Origin: Enterobacter kobei
GTDB lineage: Bacteria; Pseudomonadota; Gammaproteobacteria; Enterobacterales; Enterobacteriaceae
Reading direction: 5' to 3'
Assembly: GCF_018323985.1 (NCBI RefSeq)
Contig: NZ_AP024590.1
Span: forward strand, 1,240,001 to 1,304,000
Length of the DNA: 64,000 bases
Part shown: in pieces, positions 32,023-41,175 of the stretch
Position numbering within the stretch: the stretch's first letter is position 1
Layout: each line of letters starts with the position of its first letter
The notes under the pieces: model-generated
The model's input: only the letters and a program-made list of their open reading frames with translations
Database searches by the model: none
Told to the model about the DNA's origin: nothing
Program-made: the position numbers and the translations under genes

Positions 32023-34347
32023 GTGAAGCAACATCGTCTGTTGCGCTCCCGCTGGCTCTGGCTGCCGGGAGCGCTGTTGATCGTGCTGGGGATGGTCTGG
32101 CTGGCGGATCGGATCTGGCCGCTGCCGCTCACCGAGGTACACCCGGCACGTGTTGTGGTCAGTGAAGACGGCACGCCGCTGTGGCGCTTCGCTGATGCCG
32201 ACGGTATCTGGCGCTATCCGGTAACCATTGAAGAGGTCTCACCGCGTTATCTGGACGCGCTGATCCACTATGAAGATCGCTGGTTCTGGCAGCATCCGGG
32301 CGTTAATCCGCTCTCGGTGCTGCGCGCAGCCTGGCAGGATCTCAGTTCAGGGCGGGTGGTATCCGGCGGCAGTACGCTGACCATGCAGGTCGCGCGTCTG
32401 CTCGATCCCCACTCCCGAACCTTCACCGGCAAAGTGCGCCAGCTATGGCGCGCGTTGCAACTTGAATGGCACCTTTCCAAGCGCGATATTCTTACGCTCT
32501 ATCTTAATCGTGCGCCCTTTGGCGGTACTCTGCAGGGCGTGGGGGCGGCAAGCTGGGCTTATCTGGGCAAACCCCCGTCACAGCTCAGCTATGCAGAAGC
32601 GGCGCTGCTCGCGGTATTACCCCAGGCTCCGAGCCGTCTGCGTCCCGACCGCTGGCCGGAGCGCGCTCAGGCAGCGCGCGATAAAGTGCTGGCAAGAATG
32701 GCGCAGCAGGGCGTCTGGTCGGCCCGGCAGGTGCAGGAGTCCCGTGAAGAGCCGGTATGGCTGTCACCCCGACAAATGCCGCAGCTCGCGCCGCTGTTTG
32801 CCCGTCTGGTCGCCGGGAAAACCCGCAGCGATAAGATCGTCACGACGCTGGACGCCGGGTTGCAACGGCAGCTTGAAGATCTGGCGCTGAATGTCAAAAC
32901 GCGTCTGCCGCAGCGCAGTTCGCTGGCGATGATCGTCGTCGATCACACCGATATGAAAGTGCGTGGCTGGGTAGGGTCGGTGGATATTAACGACGACAGC
33001 CGTTTCAGCCATGTGGATATGGTAACCGCCGTGCGTTCGCCCGGCTCGGTGCTGAAACCCTTTATCTATGGCCTGGCGATGGACGACGGGCTGATCCATC
33101 CGGCTTCTCTGTTACAGGATGTGCCGCGTCTGTCCGGCGATTACCGCCCCGGCAACTTTGACAGTGGTTTTCACGGCCCGGTCAGCATGAGTGAAGCGCT
33201 GGTGCGATCGCTAAATCTGCCGGCGGTACAGGTGCTGGAAGCCTACGGGCCAAAGCGTTTTGCCGGGCGGCTGCGTAACGCCGGTTTACCGCTGATTTTA
33301 CCCGCGGGCGCGGAGCCTAATTTATCGCTGATCCTGGGTGGGGCAGGGGCGCGCCTGGCGGATATTACCGCCACCTACAGCGCGTTTGCCCGTCAGGGGA
33401 AAGCAGGAGCGTTGCGGCTACTGCCATCCGATCCCCTTGTCGAACGCCCGCTACTCTCGCCGGGTTCAGCCTGGATCATCCGCCGTATTCTGGCTTCACA
33501 GGCGCAGCCGCTGCCGGACAGCGCCCTGTCGCCGGTGGTGCCGCTGGCCTGGAAAACCGGTACCAGTTACGGCTACCGTGACGCATGGGCGATCGGCATT
33601 AACGCCCGCTATGTGATTGGCATCTGGGTTGGCAGACCGGACGGCACACCGGTCGCCGGACAGTTTGGTTTTGCCAGCGCAGTGCCGCTGCTTAATCAGG
33701 TTCATAACCTGTTGCAGGCCCAGTCGGTGAGTGGTAAAGCGCGCCAGCCAGTCGATCCGCGCCCGGCATCGGTAACGCGCGGGGTGATTTGCTGGCCGGG
33801 CGGGCAGACGTTGCCGCAGGGCGACAGCAATTGTCGTCGCCGTCTCGCCACCTGGCTGCTCGATGGCAGCGAGCCGCCAACGCTGTTGTTACCGGATCAG
33901 GAAAACGTGAACGGGATCCGTTTCCCGATCTGGCTGAATAAGGCCGGGGAGCGGGTGGCCGCCGATTGCCCGGACGCCACGCAACAAACGCTCATCGTCT
34001 GGCCGCGTCCGCTGGAAGCCTGGCTACCGTCAGGTGAGCGCCGCGCTGCGCGGCTGCCACCGGCATCGGCGCAATGCCCGCCACCGGCACAAACTGCCAC
34101 GGCACCTTTGCTGTTAACCGGTGTCCGTGAGGGGGCGCTGATCCGTCGCTTGCCAGGCGAAGCACAGGTTTCACTGCCGCTGTATGCGCCAGGCGGCGAA
34201 GGACGCCGCTGGTGGTTTATTAACGGTGAGGCATTAACTGAGTCATCCGCGCGACTGACCCTGCAACTGGCAAAGGCGGGCAACTACCAGGTCGTGGTTA
34301 TGGACACATCAGGGCAAATGACGACGGTAAGCTTCGAATTGCGCTAA
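32023..34347 (+). CDS. pbpC: Penicillin-binding protein 1C
   Basis: This 774-residue bifunctional class A penicillin-binding protein is anchored in the inner membrane by one N-terminal segment (WLWLPGALLIVLGMVWLA). The transglycosylase domain (GT51) has the catalytic glutamate in YEDRWFWQHPG near residue 85 and GGSTLTMQVARLL near 120. The transpeptidase domain has SPGSVLKPF (SxxK), a later SLN triad and KTGTSYG near 515. A C-terminal PBP1C-specific domain follows. GTG at 32023, one base after the yfhM stop codon, matches the E. coli arrangement; a TTG five codons upstream would overlap yfhM. It is translationally linked to yfhM. Confidence 0.95.
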   Translation: MKQHRLLRSRWLWLPGALLIVLGMVWLADRIWPLPLTEVHPARVVVSEDGTPLWRFADADGIWRYPVTIEEVSPRYLDALIHYEDRWFWQHPGVNPLSVLRAAWQDLSSGRVVSGGSTLTMQVARLLDPHSRTFTGKVRQLWRALQLEWHLSKRDILTLYLNRAPFGGTLQGVGAASWAYLGKPPSQLSYAEAALLAVLPQAPSRLRPDRWPERAQAARDKVLARMAQQGVWSARQVQESREEPVWLSPRQMPQLAPLFARLVAGKTRSDKIVTTLDAGLQRQLEDLALNVKTRLPQRSSLAMIVVDHTDMKVRGWVGSVDINDDSRFSHVDMVTAVRSPGSVLKPFIYGLAMDDGLIHPASLLQDVPRLSGDYRPGNFDSGFHGPVSMSEALVRSLNLPAVQVLEAYGPKRFAGRLRNAGLPLILPAGAEPNLSLILGGAGARLADITATYSAFARQGKAGALRLLPSDPLVERPLLSPGSAWIIRRILASQAQPLPDSALSPVVPLAWKTGTSYGYRDAWAIGINARYVIGIWVGRPDGTPVAGQFGFASAVPLLNQVHNLLQAQSVSGKARQPVDPRPASVTRGVICWPGGQTLPQGDSNCRRRLATWLLDGSEPPTLLLPDQENVNGIRFPIWLNKAGERVAADCPDATQQTLIVWPRPLEAWLPSGERRAARLPPASAQCPPPAQTATAPLLLTGVREGALIRRLPGEAQVSLPLYAPGGEGRRWWFINGEALTESSARLTLQLAKAGNYQVVVMDTSGQMTTVSFELR

Positions 34348-34433
34348 AAGTGAATGCAAACAGACACCATTTGCAGCCGTTAAATAAGAACTATTTAGGT
34401 TAAGGTGCTTTTAAACTAATAACTTAGTGGTAG

Positions 34434-34447
34434 TTGATGAAGGTCAA
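34434..34447 (+). promoter_or_regulatory. FNR-like site upstream of the dms-type operon
   Basis: TTGATGAAGGTCAA matches the FNR consensus TTGAT-N4-ATCAA at nine of ten positions. It lies 67-80 bases before the chosen start codon. A TAATAC at 34491-34496 could be the -10 box, which would place the site near -61. This fits anaerobic induction. Confidence 0.6.
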
Positions 34448-34513
34448 AAGGGATTCATTCGAAAAAGATGAAACTTGCGGTTTTACGCAGTAATACTCTT
34501 TTTACGGATGAAA

Positions 34514-36898
34514 ATGACCAGTTCCAGAACCCCACGGTCTGAAGAAGGTTTAGCGCCTGTTTCACGGCGTAGCTTTCTTCAGGCCAGCTCCGCGCTGCTT
34601 ACCTTACCCTTTTTCACTTCAGCCAGTCATGCTGCGCCGTCTGATGCCCAACCGCTGACGGCGGCGGCTGATGAAGAGCGCGTGGTGCAAACCTGCAGCA
34701 CCTTTGACTGCGGCGGGAAATGTGACATTCGCGCCCATGTGCAGGCGGGTATCGTCACCCGTATTTCTACCCGTGCCGATAACGAACTGGATCCGCAGAT
34801 GCCAGTGATGCGCGCCTGTGTGCGTGGTCGCAGCTACCGGAAATTCGTTTATCATCCGGACCGCCTGAAATACCCCATGAAACGCACCGGCAAACGCGGC
34901 GAAGGGAAGTTTGAGCGCATCTCCTGGGATGAAGCCACCACCCTGATCGCCGAAAAGATGCGGACGATCACCGAAAAATATGGTCCCGCCTCGCGCTACG
35001 TTCACGTTGGCACCGCGGTATCCGGCGGACCGTTTTCTGGCACCGTGATGGCGCAGCGCCTGCTGAGCCTGACCGGCGGCTACCTGGGAAGCTATCACTC
35101 GGTCAGCATGGGCAACACCGCCGCAGCGACGCCTTATACCTATGGCGTGGCCGCCAGCGGCAGTTCGCTGGACACGCTTGTGGATACCAAACTGGTGATC
35201 CTCTGGGGCCACAACCCGACGGAAACCATCTTTGGTCACACTAACCACTACTTCCAGCAGATGAAACAGAACGGCACTCGCTTTATTGTCGTTGATCCGC
35301 GCTATTCGGATACGGTGGCATCGCTGGCAGACCAGTGGATCCCGCTGTTACCGACGACCGATAACGCTCTGATGGATGCAATGATGTACGTCATTGTGAC
35401 CGAATCGCTGCATGACGAGGCCTTTATACGTCGTCATACGCTGGGCTTTGATGAGGCATCAATGCCGGAAGGCGTGCCGGAAAACGAATCGCTGGTGGCG
35501 TATCTGACTGGCGCGAAAGACGGCGTGCGCAAAACCCCGGAGTGGGCGGAGCGTATCACCCACGTTCCCGCACAGACTATCCGCCAGCTGGCGCGCGACT
35601 ACGCCACGACTAAACCCGCGGCGCTTATTCAGGGCTGGGGACCGCAGCGGCACAACTGCGGCGAACGCACCGCGCGCGGCTCGACGCTGCTGGCGACCAT
35701 TACCGGCAATGTCGGGGTGAAAGGCGGCTGGGCGGCGGGCTATGGCGGCTGTGCGAACCGCAAATTCACCGTCGGGCCGGAAATGCCGGACAACCCGGTT
35801 AAAGCGCAAATCTCAGTGATGAACTGGGTGCAGGCGGCCGAGGACGCCTCAAAAGTCACGCCCCTGGACGGGCTGAAAAATGCGGAAAAACTCGACAGCA
35901 ATATTCGTCTGCTGTTCTCGCTGGCGGGCAACTATCTCACCAACCAGAACCCGGATCTGCACAAAGCCGCCAGAATGCTGGAGGATGAATCTAACATTGA
36001 GTTCATCGTCGCAAGCGATCTGTATATGACGCCGAGCGCGAAGTACGCCGACCTGCTGCTGCCAGAAACCAGCTTTATGGAGCGCTGGAATATCGGCGAA
36101 ACCTGGGGTACCGCCAGCTATCTGATGCTGTCTGAAAAGCTCATCGAGCCAGAGTTTGAGCGCCGTTCCGATTACGAATGGCTGCGTGAAGTGGCGGCGA
36201 AGCTGGGCGTTGAACCGGCGTTTAGCATGGGACGCGACGAGAAGCAGTGGATCGAGAGTATCTGGGAGCGCACGCGTCAGGCGATGCCGGATGAGCAACT
36301 GCCGGATTTCGCGACCCTGCAAAAAACGCGTCAGCACCTGTTCAAAAGCGAGCCTTATGTGGCCTTCGCCGATAATATCCGCGACCCGGAAAATCATCCG
36401 TTCCCGACGCCGTCCGGCAAAATCGAGATTTTCTCTCAGCGGCTTTATGACATGCAGCACCCGGAAATCCCGGCGCTGTCCCATTATGTGCCCGCGCACG
36501 AGGGGCCGGAAGATCCGCTGGCGGAAAAATACCCGCTGCAGCTGATCACCTGGAAAGGGAAAAATCGCGCCAACTCCACCCAGTATGCCAACCCATGGTT
36601 GCAGGAAGTGCAGACGCAAAAACTGTGGATCAACCCACAGGACGCGCAGGCGCGGGGTATTCGTCAGGGGGATGAGGTACGTATTCATAACGATCGCGGT
36701 ATCAGCGTAGTACCCGCGGAAGTGACGCCGCGCATTATCCCGGGCGTGGTGGCAATGCAGGCCGGGGCCTGGTGGCAGCCCGATGCGCAAGGCGTCGATC
36801 GCGGCGGCTGTGCCAACGTTCTGAGCTCAGCGCGCATCACAGCGCTGGCGAAAGGGAATTCCCATCAAACGATGCTTGTTGAGGTAGTAAAAGCATGA
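34514..36898 (+). CDS. Molybdopterin oxidoreductase, DmsA/YnfE-like catalytic subunit
   Basis: The 794-residue precursor of a Tat-exported molybdoenzyme probably reduces an S- or N-oxide at the periplasmic side of the membrane. The twin-arginine signal is VSRRSFLQASSALLTLPFF, with Arg18-Arg19. A [4Fe-4S] site uses Cys61, Cys66, Cys70 and Cys102; the first spacing is CX4C where E. coli DmsA has CX3C. The segment TYGVAASGSSLDTL aligns with the region holding the molybdenum-ligand serine of DMSO reductases. The C-terminal domain binds the second pterin guanine dinucleotide. ATG 34514 has GGA 5-6 bases upstream; ATG 34508 is also possible. It overlaps the next gene by ATGA. Salmonella has a like operon between pbpC and ndk. 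The physiological acceptor is unknown. Confidence 0.9.
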   Translation: MTSSRTPRSEEGLAPVSRRSFLQASSALLTLPFFTSASHAAPSDAQPLTAAADEERVVQTCSTFDCGGKCDIRAHVQAGIVTRISTRADNELDPQMPVMRACVRGRSYRKFVYHPDRLKYPMKRTGKRGEGKFERISWDEATTLIAEKMRTITEKYGPASRYVHVGTAVSGGPFSGTVMAQRLLSLTGGYLGSYHSVSMGNTAAATPYTYGVAASGSSLDTLVDTKLVILWGHNPTETIFGHTNHYFQQMKQNGTRFIVVDPRYSDTVASLADQWIPLLPTTDNALMDAMMYVIVTESLHDEAFIRRHTLGFDEASMPEGVPENESLVAYLTGAKDGVRKTPEWAERITHVPAQTIRQLARDYATTKPAALIQGWGPQRHNCGERTARGSTLLATITGNVGVKGGWAAGYGGCANRKFTVGPEMPDNPVKAQISVMNWVQAAEDASKVTPLDGLKNAEKLDSNIRLLFSLAGNYLTNQNPDLHKAARMLEDESNIEFIVASDLYMTPSAKYADLLLPETSFMERWNIGETWGTASYLMLSEKLIEPEFERRSDYEWLREVAAKLGVEPAFSMGRDEKQWIESIWERTRQAMPDEQLPDFATLQKTRQHLFKSEPYVAFADNIRDPENHPFPTPSGKIEIFSQRLYDMQHPEIPALSHYVPAHEGPEDPLAEKYPLQLITWKGKNRANSTQYANPWLQEVQTQKLWINPQDAQARGIRQGDEVRIHNDRGISVVPAEVTPRIIPGVVAMQAGAWWQPDAQGVDRGGCANVLSSARITALAKGNSHQTMLVEVVKA

Positions 36899-37524
36899 GT
36901 CAGTTTACAGACTATCCACCGGTGAGCGACAAGCAGCTGGGGTTCTTCATCGATTCTTCCCGCTGCTCAGGCTGTAAGGCCTGTCAGGTGGCCTGCAAGG
37001 ATAAAAACAATCTGGAGGTCGGGCGGCGGTTCCGTCGTGTCTATGAAGTGACCGGCGGCGGGTTTATACCGACCGGGCAGGGCGGCGTGCAAAATAACGT
37101 GTTTGCGTACACGCTCTCCATCTCTTGTAACCACTGTGCCGATCCGATCTGCACCAGGAACTGCCCGACTACCGCCATGCATAAACGGCCTGGCGACGGC
37201 ATCGTGCGCGTGAACACCGATAAGTGCGTGGGCTGCGGCTACTGCGCCTGGTCCTGTCCTTACGGCGCGCCGCAGCTGAATACCCAGACCGGGCAGATGT
37301 CAAAATGCGACTTCTGCGTCGATTTGCAGGCCAAAGGGGAGCCGCCGGTGTGCGTGGCGACCTGTCCGCTCGGGGCGATCAAGTTCGGACCCATTGACGA
37401 ACTGCGCGCGACCTGGGGCAATGTTAACAGCGTGAAAGGGCTGCCGGATGCCTCCATCACGCAGCCGAATCTGGTGATCAAAGCGCATCAGGGCGCGGAA
37501 AAAGAGGAGCCGCGTCATGCATGA
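36895..37524 (+). CDS. DmsB-like electron transfer subunit, four [4Fe-4S] clusters
   Basis: This 209-residue ferredoxin subunit passes electrons from the membrane anchor to the molybdenum subunit. Sixteen cysteines fall in four groups, as in DmsB, YnfG and NrfC-type proteins: Cys24/27/30/34 (SRCSGCKACQVACK), a second group near 79-91 (SCNHCADPICTRNCP), a third near 113-124 (KCVGCGYCAWSCP) and a fourth near 138-161 (KCDFCVDL...CVATCP). There is no signal peptide, so it would ride with the Tat substrate as in DmsAB. It overlaps both neighbours by a few bases, indicating coupled translation. Confidence 0.92.
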   Translation: MSQFTDYPPVSDKQLGFFIDSSRCSGCKACQVACKDKNNLEVGRRFRRVYEVTGGGFIPTGQGGVQNNVFAYTLSISCNHCADPICTRNCPTTAMHKRPGDGIVRVNTDKCVGCGYCAWSCPYGAPQLNTQTGQMSKCDFCVDLQAKGEPPVCVATCPLGAIKFGPIDELRATWGNVNSVKGLPDASITQPNLVIKAHQGAEKEEPRHA

Positions 37525-38302
37525 GTTACCGTTACTGCTGTTTACGCTGCTCCTTCAGGGATCGGTAGGTATCACGCTCTGGCTGGCATTGCTGCCAGCA
37601 CGTGGCATTTCACCGCGCGGTGGACTGCTGCTGGCATTCGCGATGGCCTGTACAGGGCTTCTGGCCTCCACCCTTCATATGGGGTATCCACTCAATGCCC
37701 TTAACGCGCTACGCCACGTCGCCAGTTCATGGCTAAGCCGGGAAGTGGTGTTCGCCTCTCTGTATCTCGCGGCGCTCGGGCTGTGCACGCTGCTGGCGCT
37801 GTGGCGCAAGCCCGGTGGCAGGCTTCTGCTGCCGCTGGCGGCGCTGTTCGGTGTGATTGATGTTTACTGTATGGCGCAGATCTACATCAATACCGCGGTG
37901 ATCACCTGGCAGCATTTCAATACGCTGATCCTCTTTATGGGCAGCGTGGGAATTGTCGGTTCGGTGTTTGCGGCGCTGACCGCGCCAGATACACGCAGCA
38001 GACGTGTTACGCTCGCCGTTATGCTGGTGGCGCTCGTCGTGCTGGTGCGCCTGCTGGTGCAGCCGCTGTGGATGAGCGCGCTCGCGGACCACGCGCAAAT
38101 CGTCACCCTGCCACACGCGCCGCTGGCGGCGTTCGCACAACTGCGTACGTTGTATACCCTGAGCTGGGCAGTGTCAGTCGCAGGGATGATCGCCTTTGTA
38201 CTGGGTGGCCTTCGCCATGCGAAAAGGCTGCTGCTGGCGGGAAGCGCGCTGCTGTTGCTGGCTGAGATCGCGTTGCGCTTTATTTTCTTTAGCATCGGCT
38301 GA
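37517..38302 (+). CDS. DmsC-like membrane anchor subunit
   Basis: This 261-residue integral membrane protein has about eight hydrophobic segments. It would oxidise menaquinol and anchor the two catalytic subunits. Family features include LASTLHMGYPLNALNALRHV near residue 55, with the histidine often linked to quinol binding in DmsC, and SSWLSREVVFASLYL near 73. It starts inside the DmsB-like gene (8-base overlap) and its TGA stop shares an A with the next ATG. The role follows from the operon and fold; quinone type is inferred. Confidence 0.9.
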   Translation: MHELPLLLFTLLLQGSVGITLWLALLPARGISPRGGLLLAFAMACTGLLASTLHMGYPLNALNALRHVASSWLSREVVFASLYLAALGLCTLLALWRKPGGRLLLPLAALFGVIDVYCMAQIYINTAVITWQHFNTLILFMGSVGIVGSVFAALTAPDTRSRRVTLAVMLVALVVLVRLLVQPLWMSALADHAQIVTLPHAPLAAFAQLRTLYTLSWAVSVAGMIAFVLGGLRHAKRLLLAGSALLLLAEIALRFIFFSIG

Positions 38303-39180
38303 TGCGTTTTTCACTTACCCAGAAAGCAGCGGCACCGGTCATCGGTGACCGCTGCGTTCGCCATTTGCTGCGTTATGCCACGTGTCAGGCCTGCGCGGAT
38401 GCCTGTCCTGTGGCGGCAGTGGCGGTGGTGGACGGCAACGTAGAACTGGCAGAGGAGCGTTGTCTGCACTGCGGCGACTGCCTGTTTGTCTGCCCGACAG
38501 AAGCGATCGGCGGGATCACCACCGTAATGCGCCATTATCTGGACGACATGCTGGTGGCCCCGCTATCGTTCCGTGCCGCCAGCACGGCGGAGCTGCTGGT
38601 GTGGCACCGGCTTTATCATCTGCGCGCCGTGGCCTGTGATCCCGATATGCAGCCGGGCTGGGTGCTGGCGGTGGCGCAACTGAATCTGACACTGCGGCAG
38701 TATCAGGAGCCGCAGTGGTCTATCGTTCTCCCCGGTGACGACGGGGTCGATACTTCCCGCCGGACGCTGATGCGCGCGCCTGCGTCCGCCGCCCGCAGCG
38801 CCCGTGTACCGGCGGGAAGGCGCGTGTTGCGCCAGTTGTACCCGCAGATGAGCGACTGGCTGCCGGATATTGACCCACGCCGCTGCCAGCTGTGCGGGGC
38901 GTGCTGGCGGATCTGCCCTGAACAGGCGCTGCGTCTGGAGAACGAGTATATGGTGACTGAGTCAGCGCGCTGTACTGGCTGTGGGAACTGTCAGGCGGTG
39001 TGCCAGCATCAGGCGGTAACGCTGAGCGCCGGGCCGCGGCATGAACCTGTCAGGCAACTGCCGCTGGTGTCTGCCAGCTGCACGTCCTGCCAGCGGACGT
39101 TTCTGGCGTGGCGTACCGACAGGCGAGTTTGTCCGACCTGCGCGCAGCATCAGTACGGAATGCGCGGACATTGTTGCTAA
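38302..39180 (+). CDS. Polyferredoxin with four Fe-S motifs and C-terminal CxxC pairs
   Basis: This 292-residue cytoplasmic protein is the fourth gene of the dms-type operon. Near the N-terminus are two ferredoxin-like motifs: Cys18 with Cys28/31/35 (an unusual CX9CX2CX3C) and Cys54/57/60/64. A middle region of about 125 residues without cysteines follows. Then come RCQLCGACWRICP and RCTGCGNCQAVCQ, each a further [4Fe-4S] pattern. The C-terminus adds CTSCQ and CPTC, which look like a zinc-ribbon pair, and ends GHCC. It resembles NapF or YdhX-type maturation/accessory ferredoxins only in part. It may help load clusters into the DmsA-like subunit or carry electrons. The stop/start overlap is TGATG. 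The exact role is unknown. Confidence 0.8.
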   Translation: MRFSLTQKAAAPVIGDRCVRHLLRYATCQACADACPVAAVAVVDGNVELAEERCLHCGDCLFVCPTEAIGGITTVMRHYLDDMLVAPLSFRAASTAELLVWHRLYHLRAVACDPDMQPGWVLAVAQLNLTLRQYQEPQWSIVLPGDDGVDTSRRTLMRAPASAARSARVPAGRRVLRQLYPQMSDWLPDIDPRRCQLCGACWRICPEQALRLENEYMVTESARCTGCGNCQAVCQHQAVTLSAGPRHEPVRQLPLVSASCTSCQRTFLAWRTDRRVCPTCAQHQYGMRGHCC

Positions 39181-39240
39181 TACTCATCTTATTTTAAAAA
39201 AATGTTACCTTTGTCCATAGGCAATAGTGCGGTTGCTCTC

Positions 39241-39246
39241 TATAAT
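39241..39246 (+). promoter_or_regulatory. Probable -10 box of the ndk promoter
   Basis: A perfect TATAAT lies 57 bases before the ndk start. The -35 region is weak (near 39218). An ACACATGTAT-centred short palindrome (about 39259-39272) lies between it and the gene. This is a plausible constitutive sigma-70 promoter. Confidence 0.5.
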
Positions 39247-39302
39247 TCGCGCCGGGTCATACACATGTATGCACAACAACAAAACATAACACTGAGGTAA
39301 TC

Positions 39303-39734
39303 ATGGCTATTGAACGTACTTTTTCCATCATTAAACCTAACGCGGTGGCAAAAAACGTTATTGGAAACATCTTTGCGCGCTTTGAAACGGCAGGTCTGAA
39401 AATTGTCGGTACCAAAATGCTGCATCTGTCCAAAGAAAAAGCCGGCGGTTTCTACGCTGAGCATCAGGGCAAACCTTTCTTTGACGGTCTGGTTGAGTTC
39501 ATGACCTCCGGCCCGATCGTGGTTACCGTTCTGGAAGGCGAAGACGCTGTGCGTCGTCACCGTGAAATCCTCGGCGCAACCAACCCGGCTGACGCGCTGG
39601 CTGGCACACTGCGCGCTGATTACGCCGACAGCTTTACCGAAAACGGCACCCATGGTTCCGATTCCGTGGCCTCTGCTGAGCGTGAAATCGCTTACTTCTT
39701 CGCAGAAGGCGAAGTGTGCCCGCGCACCCGCTAA
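39303..39734 (+). CDS. ndk: Nucleoside diphosphate kinase
   Basis: This 143-residue cytoplasmic enzyme passes the gamma-phosphate from ATP to other nucleoside diphosphates through a phosphohistidine. The catalytic His is in NGTHGSDS near residue 117, and the N-terminus ERTFSIIKPNAVAKN is the family signature. The length matches E. coli Ndk. GAGG lies 7 bases upstream of the ATG. Confidence 0.98.
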   Translation: MAIERTFSIIKPNAVAKNVIGNIFARFETAGLKIVGTKMLHLSKEKAGGFYAEHQGKPFFDGLVEFMTSGPIVVTVLEGEDAVRRHREILGATNPADALAGTLRADYADSFTENGTHGSDSVASAEREIAYFFAEGEVCPRTR

Positions 39735-39796
39735 TCATTTATTTGGTAAATGTCACGTGCAGGCGTGGCATCTGCACGGCATAATTTGTACAATGC

Positions 39797-39838
39797 AACG
39801 CCCCAGGACGAGCACATGCTTACCGGGGCGTTTCTTTT
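39797..39838 (+). terminator. Probable terminator after ndk
   Basis: AACGCCCC (39797-39804) pairs with GGGGCGTT (39825-39832), with a 20-base loop, followed by a T-rich run. It lies 62 bases after the ndk stop codon and ahead of the rlmN start. Confidence 0.65.
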
Positions 39839-39885
39839 TAACCCTCCACGGGCCATAACGTGTAATAACGAGGCCGGAATAAAAT

Positions 39886-41052
39886 ATGTCTGAACATACT
39901 GTTACGCCTGAAGCCGTTATCTCAACGGTACCGAATAAAGACGCCAAAATTAACCTGCTGGATTTAAACCGTCAGCAGATGCGCGAATTTTTTAAAAATA
40001 TGGGTGAAAAACCCTTCCGCGCCGATCAGGTGATGAAGTGGATGTACCATTATTGCAGCGACAACTTTGATGACATGACCGACATCAACAAGGTGTTGCG
40101 CACCCGCCTGAAAGAAGTCGCTGAAATCCGCGCCCCGGAAGTGGTTGAAGAACAACGCTCCGCTGATGGCACCATCAAATGGGCGATTGCCGTAGGCGAT
40201 CAGCGCGTCGAAACCGTGTATATCCCGGAAGACGATCGTGCGACGCTGTGCGTATCGTCCCAGGTCGGCTGTGCGCTGGAGTGTAAATTCTGCTCCACGG
40301 CGCAGCAGGGCTTTAACCGCAACCTGAAGGTTTCTGAAATCATCGGCCAGGTGTGGCGCGCGGCGAAAATCGTCGGCGCGGCGAAAGTGACCGGTACGCG
40401 TCCGATCACTAACGTGGTGATGATGGGCATGGGCGAACCGCTGCTCAACCTGAACAACGTGGTGCCGGCGATGGAAATCATGCTCGATGACTTCGGTTTT
40501 GGCCTGTCAAAACGTCGTGTGACGCTCTCCACCTCTGGCGTTGTGCCTGCGCTGGATAAGCTCGGCGATATGATTGACGTGGCGCTGGCGATCTCCCTGC
40601 ATGCCCCGACGGATGAAATTCGTGACGAGATCGTGCCGATCAACAAGAAGTACAACATCGAAACCTTCCTCGCCGCCGTGCGTCGTTACCTTGAGAAGTC
40701 CAACGCCAATCAGGGGCGTGTGACTATCGAGTACGTGATGCTCGATCACGTGAACGATGGCACTGAGCATGCGCATCAGTTAGCAGAATTGCTGAAGGAT
40801 ACGCCGTGCAAAATCAACCTCATCCCGTGGAACCCGTTCCCGGGCGCACCTTATGGTCGCAGCTCGAACAGCCGTATCGATCGCTTCTCTAAAGTGCTGA
40901 TGGAATATGGCTTTACCACCATTGTGCGTAAAACGCGCGGCGACGATATTGACGCCGCCTGTGGTCAGCTGGCGGGCGACGTGATCGACCGTACCAAGCG
41001 TACATTGCGTAAACGTATGCAGGGCGAGACCATTGCGGTTAAAACCGTCTGA
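39886..41052 (+). CDS. rlmN: Dual-specificity RNA methyltransferase RlmN
   Basis: This 388-residue radical SAM enzyme methylates C2 of A2503 in 23S rRNA and A37 in several tRNAs. The [4Fe-4S]/SAM motif CxxxCxxC is in GCALECKFCSTAQ near residue 130. A late cysteine in DAACGQLAG near 360 is the methyl-carrying residue of the family. Length is four residues above E. coli RlmN. ATG at 39886 has GAGG about 10 bases upstream. Confidence 0.97.
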   Translation: MSEHTVTPEAVISTVPNKDAKINLLDLNRQQMREFFKNMGEKPFRADQVMKWMYHYCSDNFDDMTDINKVLRTRLKEVAEIRAPEVVEEQRSADGTIKWAIAVGDQRVETVYIPEDDRATLCVSSQVGCALECKFCSTAQQGFNRNLKVSEIIGQVWRAAKIVGAAKVTGTRPITNVVMMGMGEPLLNLNNVVPAMEIMLDDFGFGLSKRRVTLSTSGVVPALDKLGDMIDVALAISLHAPTDEIRDEIVPINKKYNIETFLAAVRRYLEKSNANQGRVTIEYVMLDHVNDGTEHAHQLAELLKDTPCKINLIPWNPFPGAPYGRSSNSRIDRFSKVLMEYGFTTIVRKTRGDDIDAACGQLAGDVIDRTKRTLRKRMQGETIAVKTV

Positions 41053-41061
41053 CAACGATGC

Positions 41062-41090
41062 CTTAGCGGTACATTCTGTGTACCGCTAAG
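41062..41090 (+). terminator. Strong hairpin after rlmN
   Basis: A perfect 12-bp stem (CTTAGCGGTACA at 41062-41073 with TGTACCGCTAAG at 41079-41090) has a 5-base loop. It begins 9 bases after the rlmN stop codon. No T run follows, so termination could be Rho-dependent or the hairpin could act as a 3' stabiliser. Confidence 0.55.
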
Positions 41091-41175
41091 CATAAGTATG
41101 TGGAATATACCGCCCAAATATACTCATGTAGTCAATAATTACGGTGCGTTTCAGCCGTGTTTAGGGCAGTATGTA

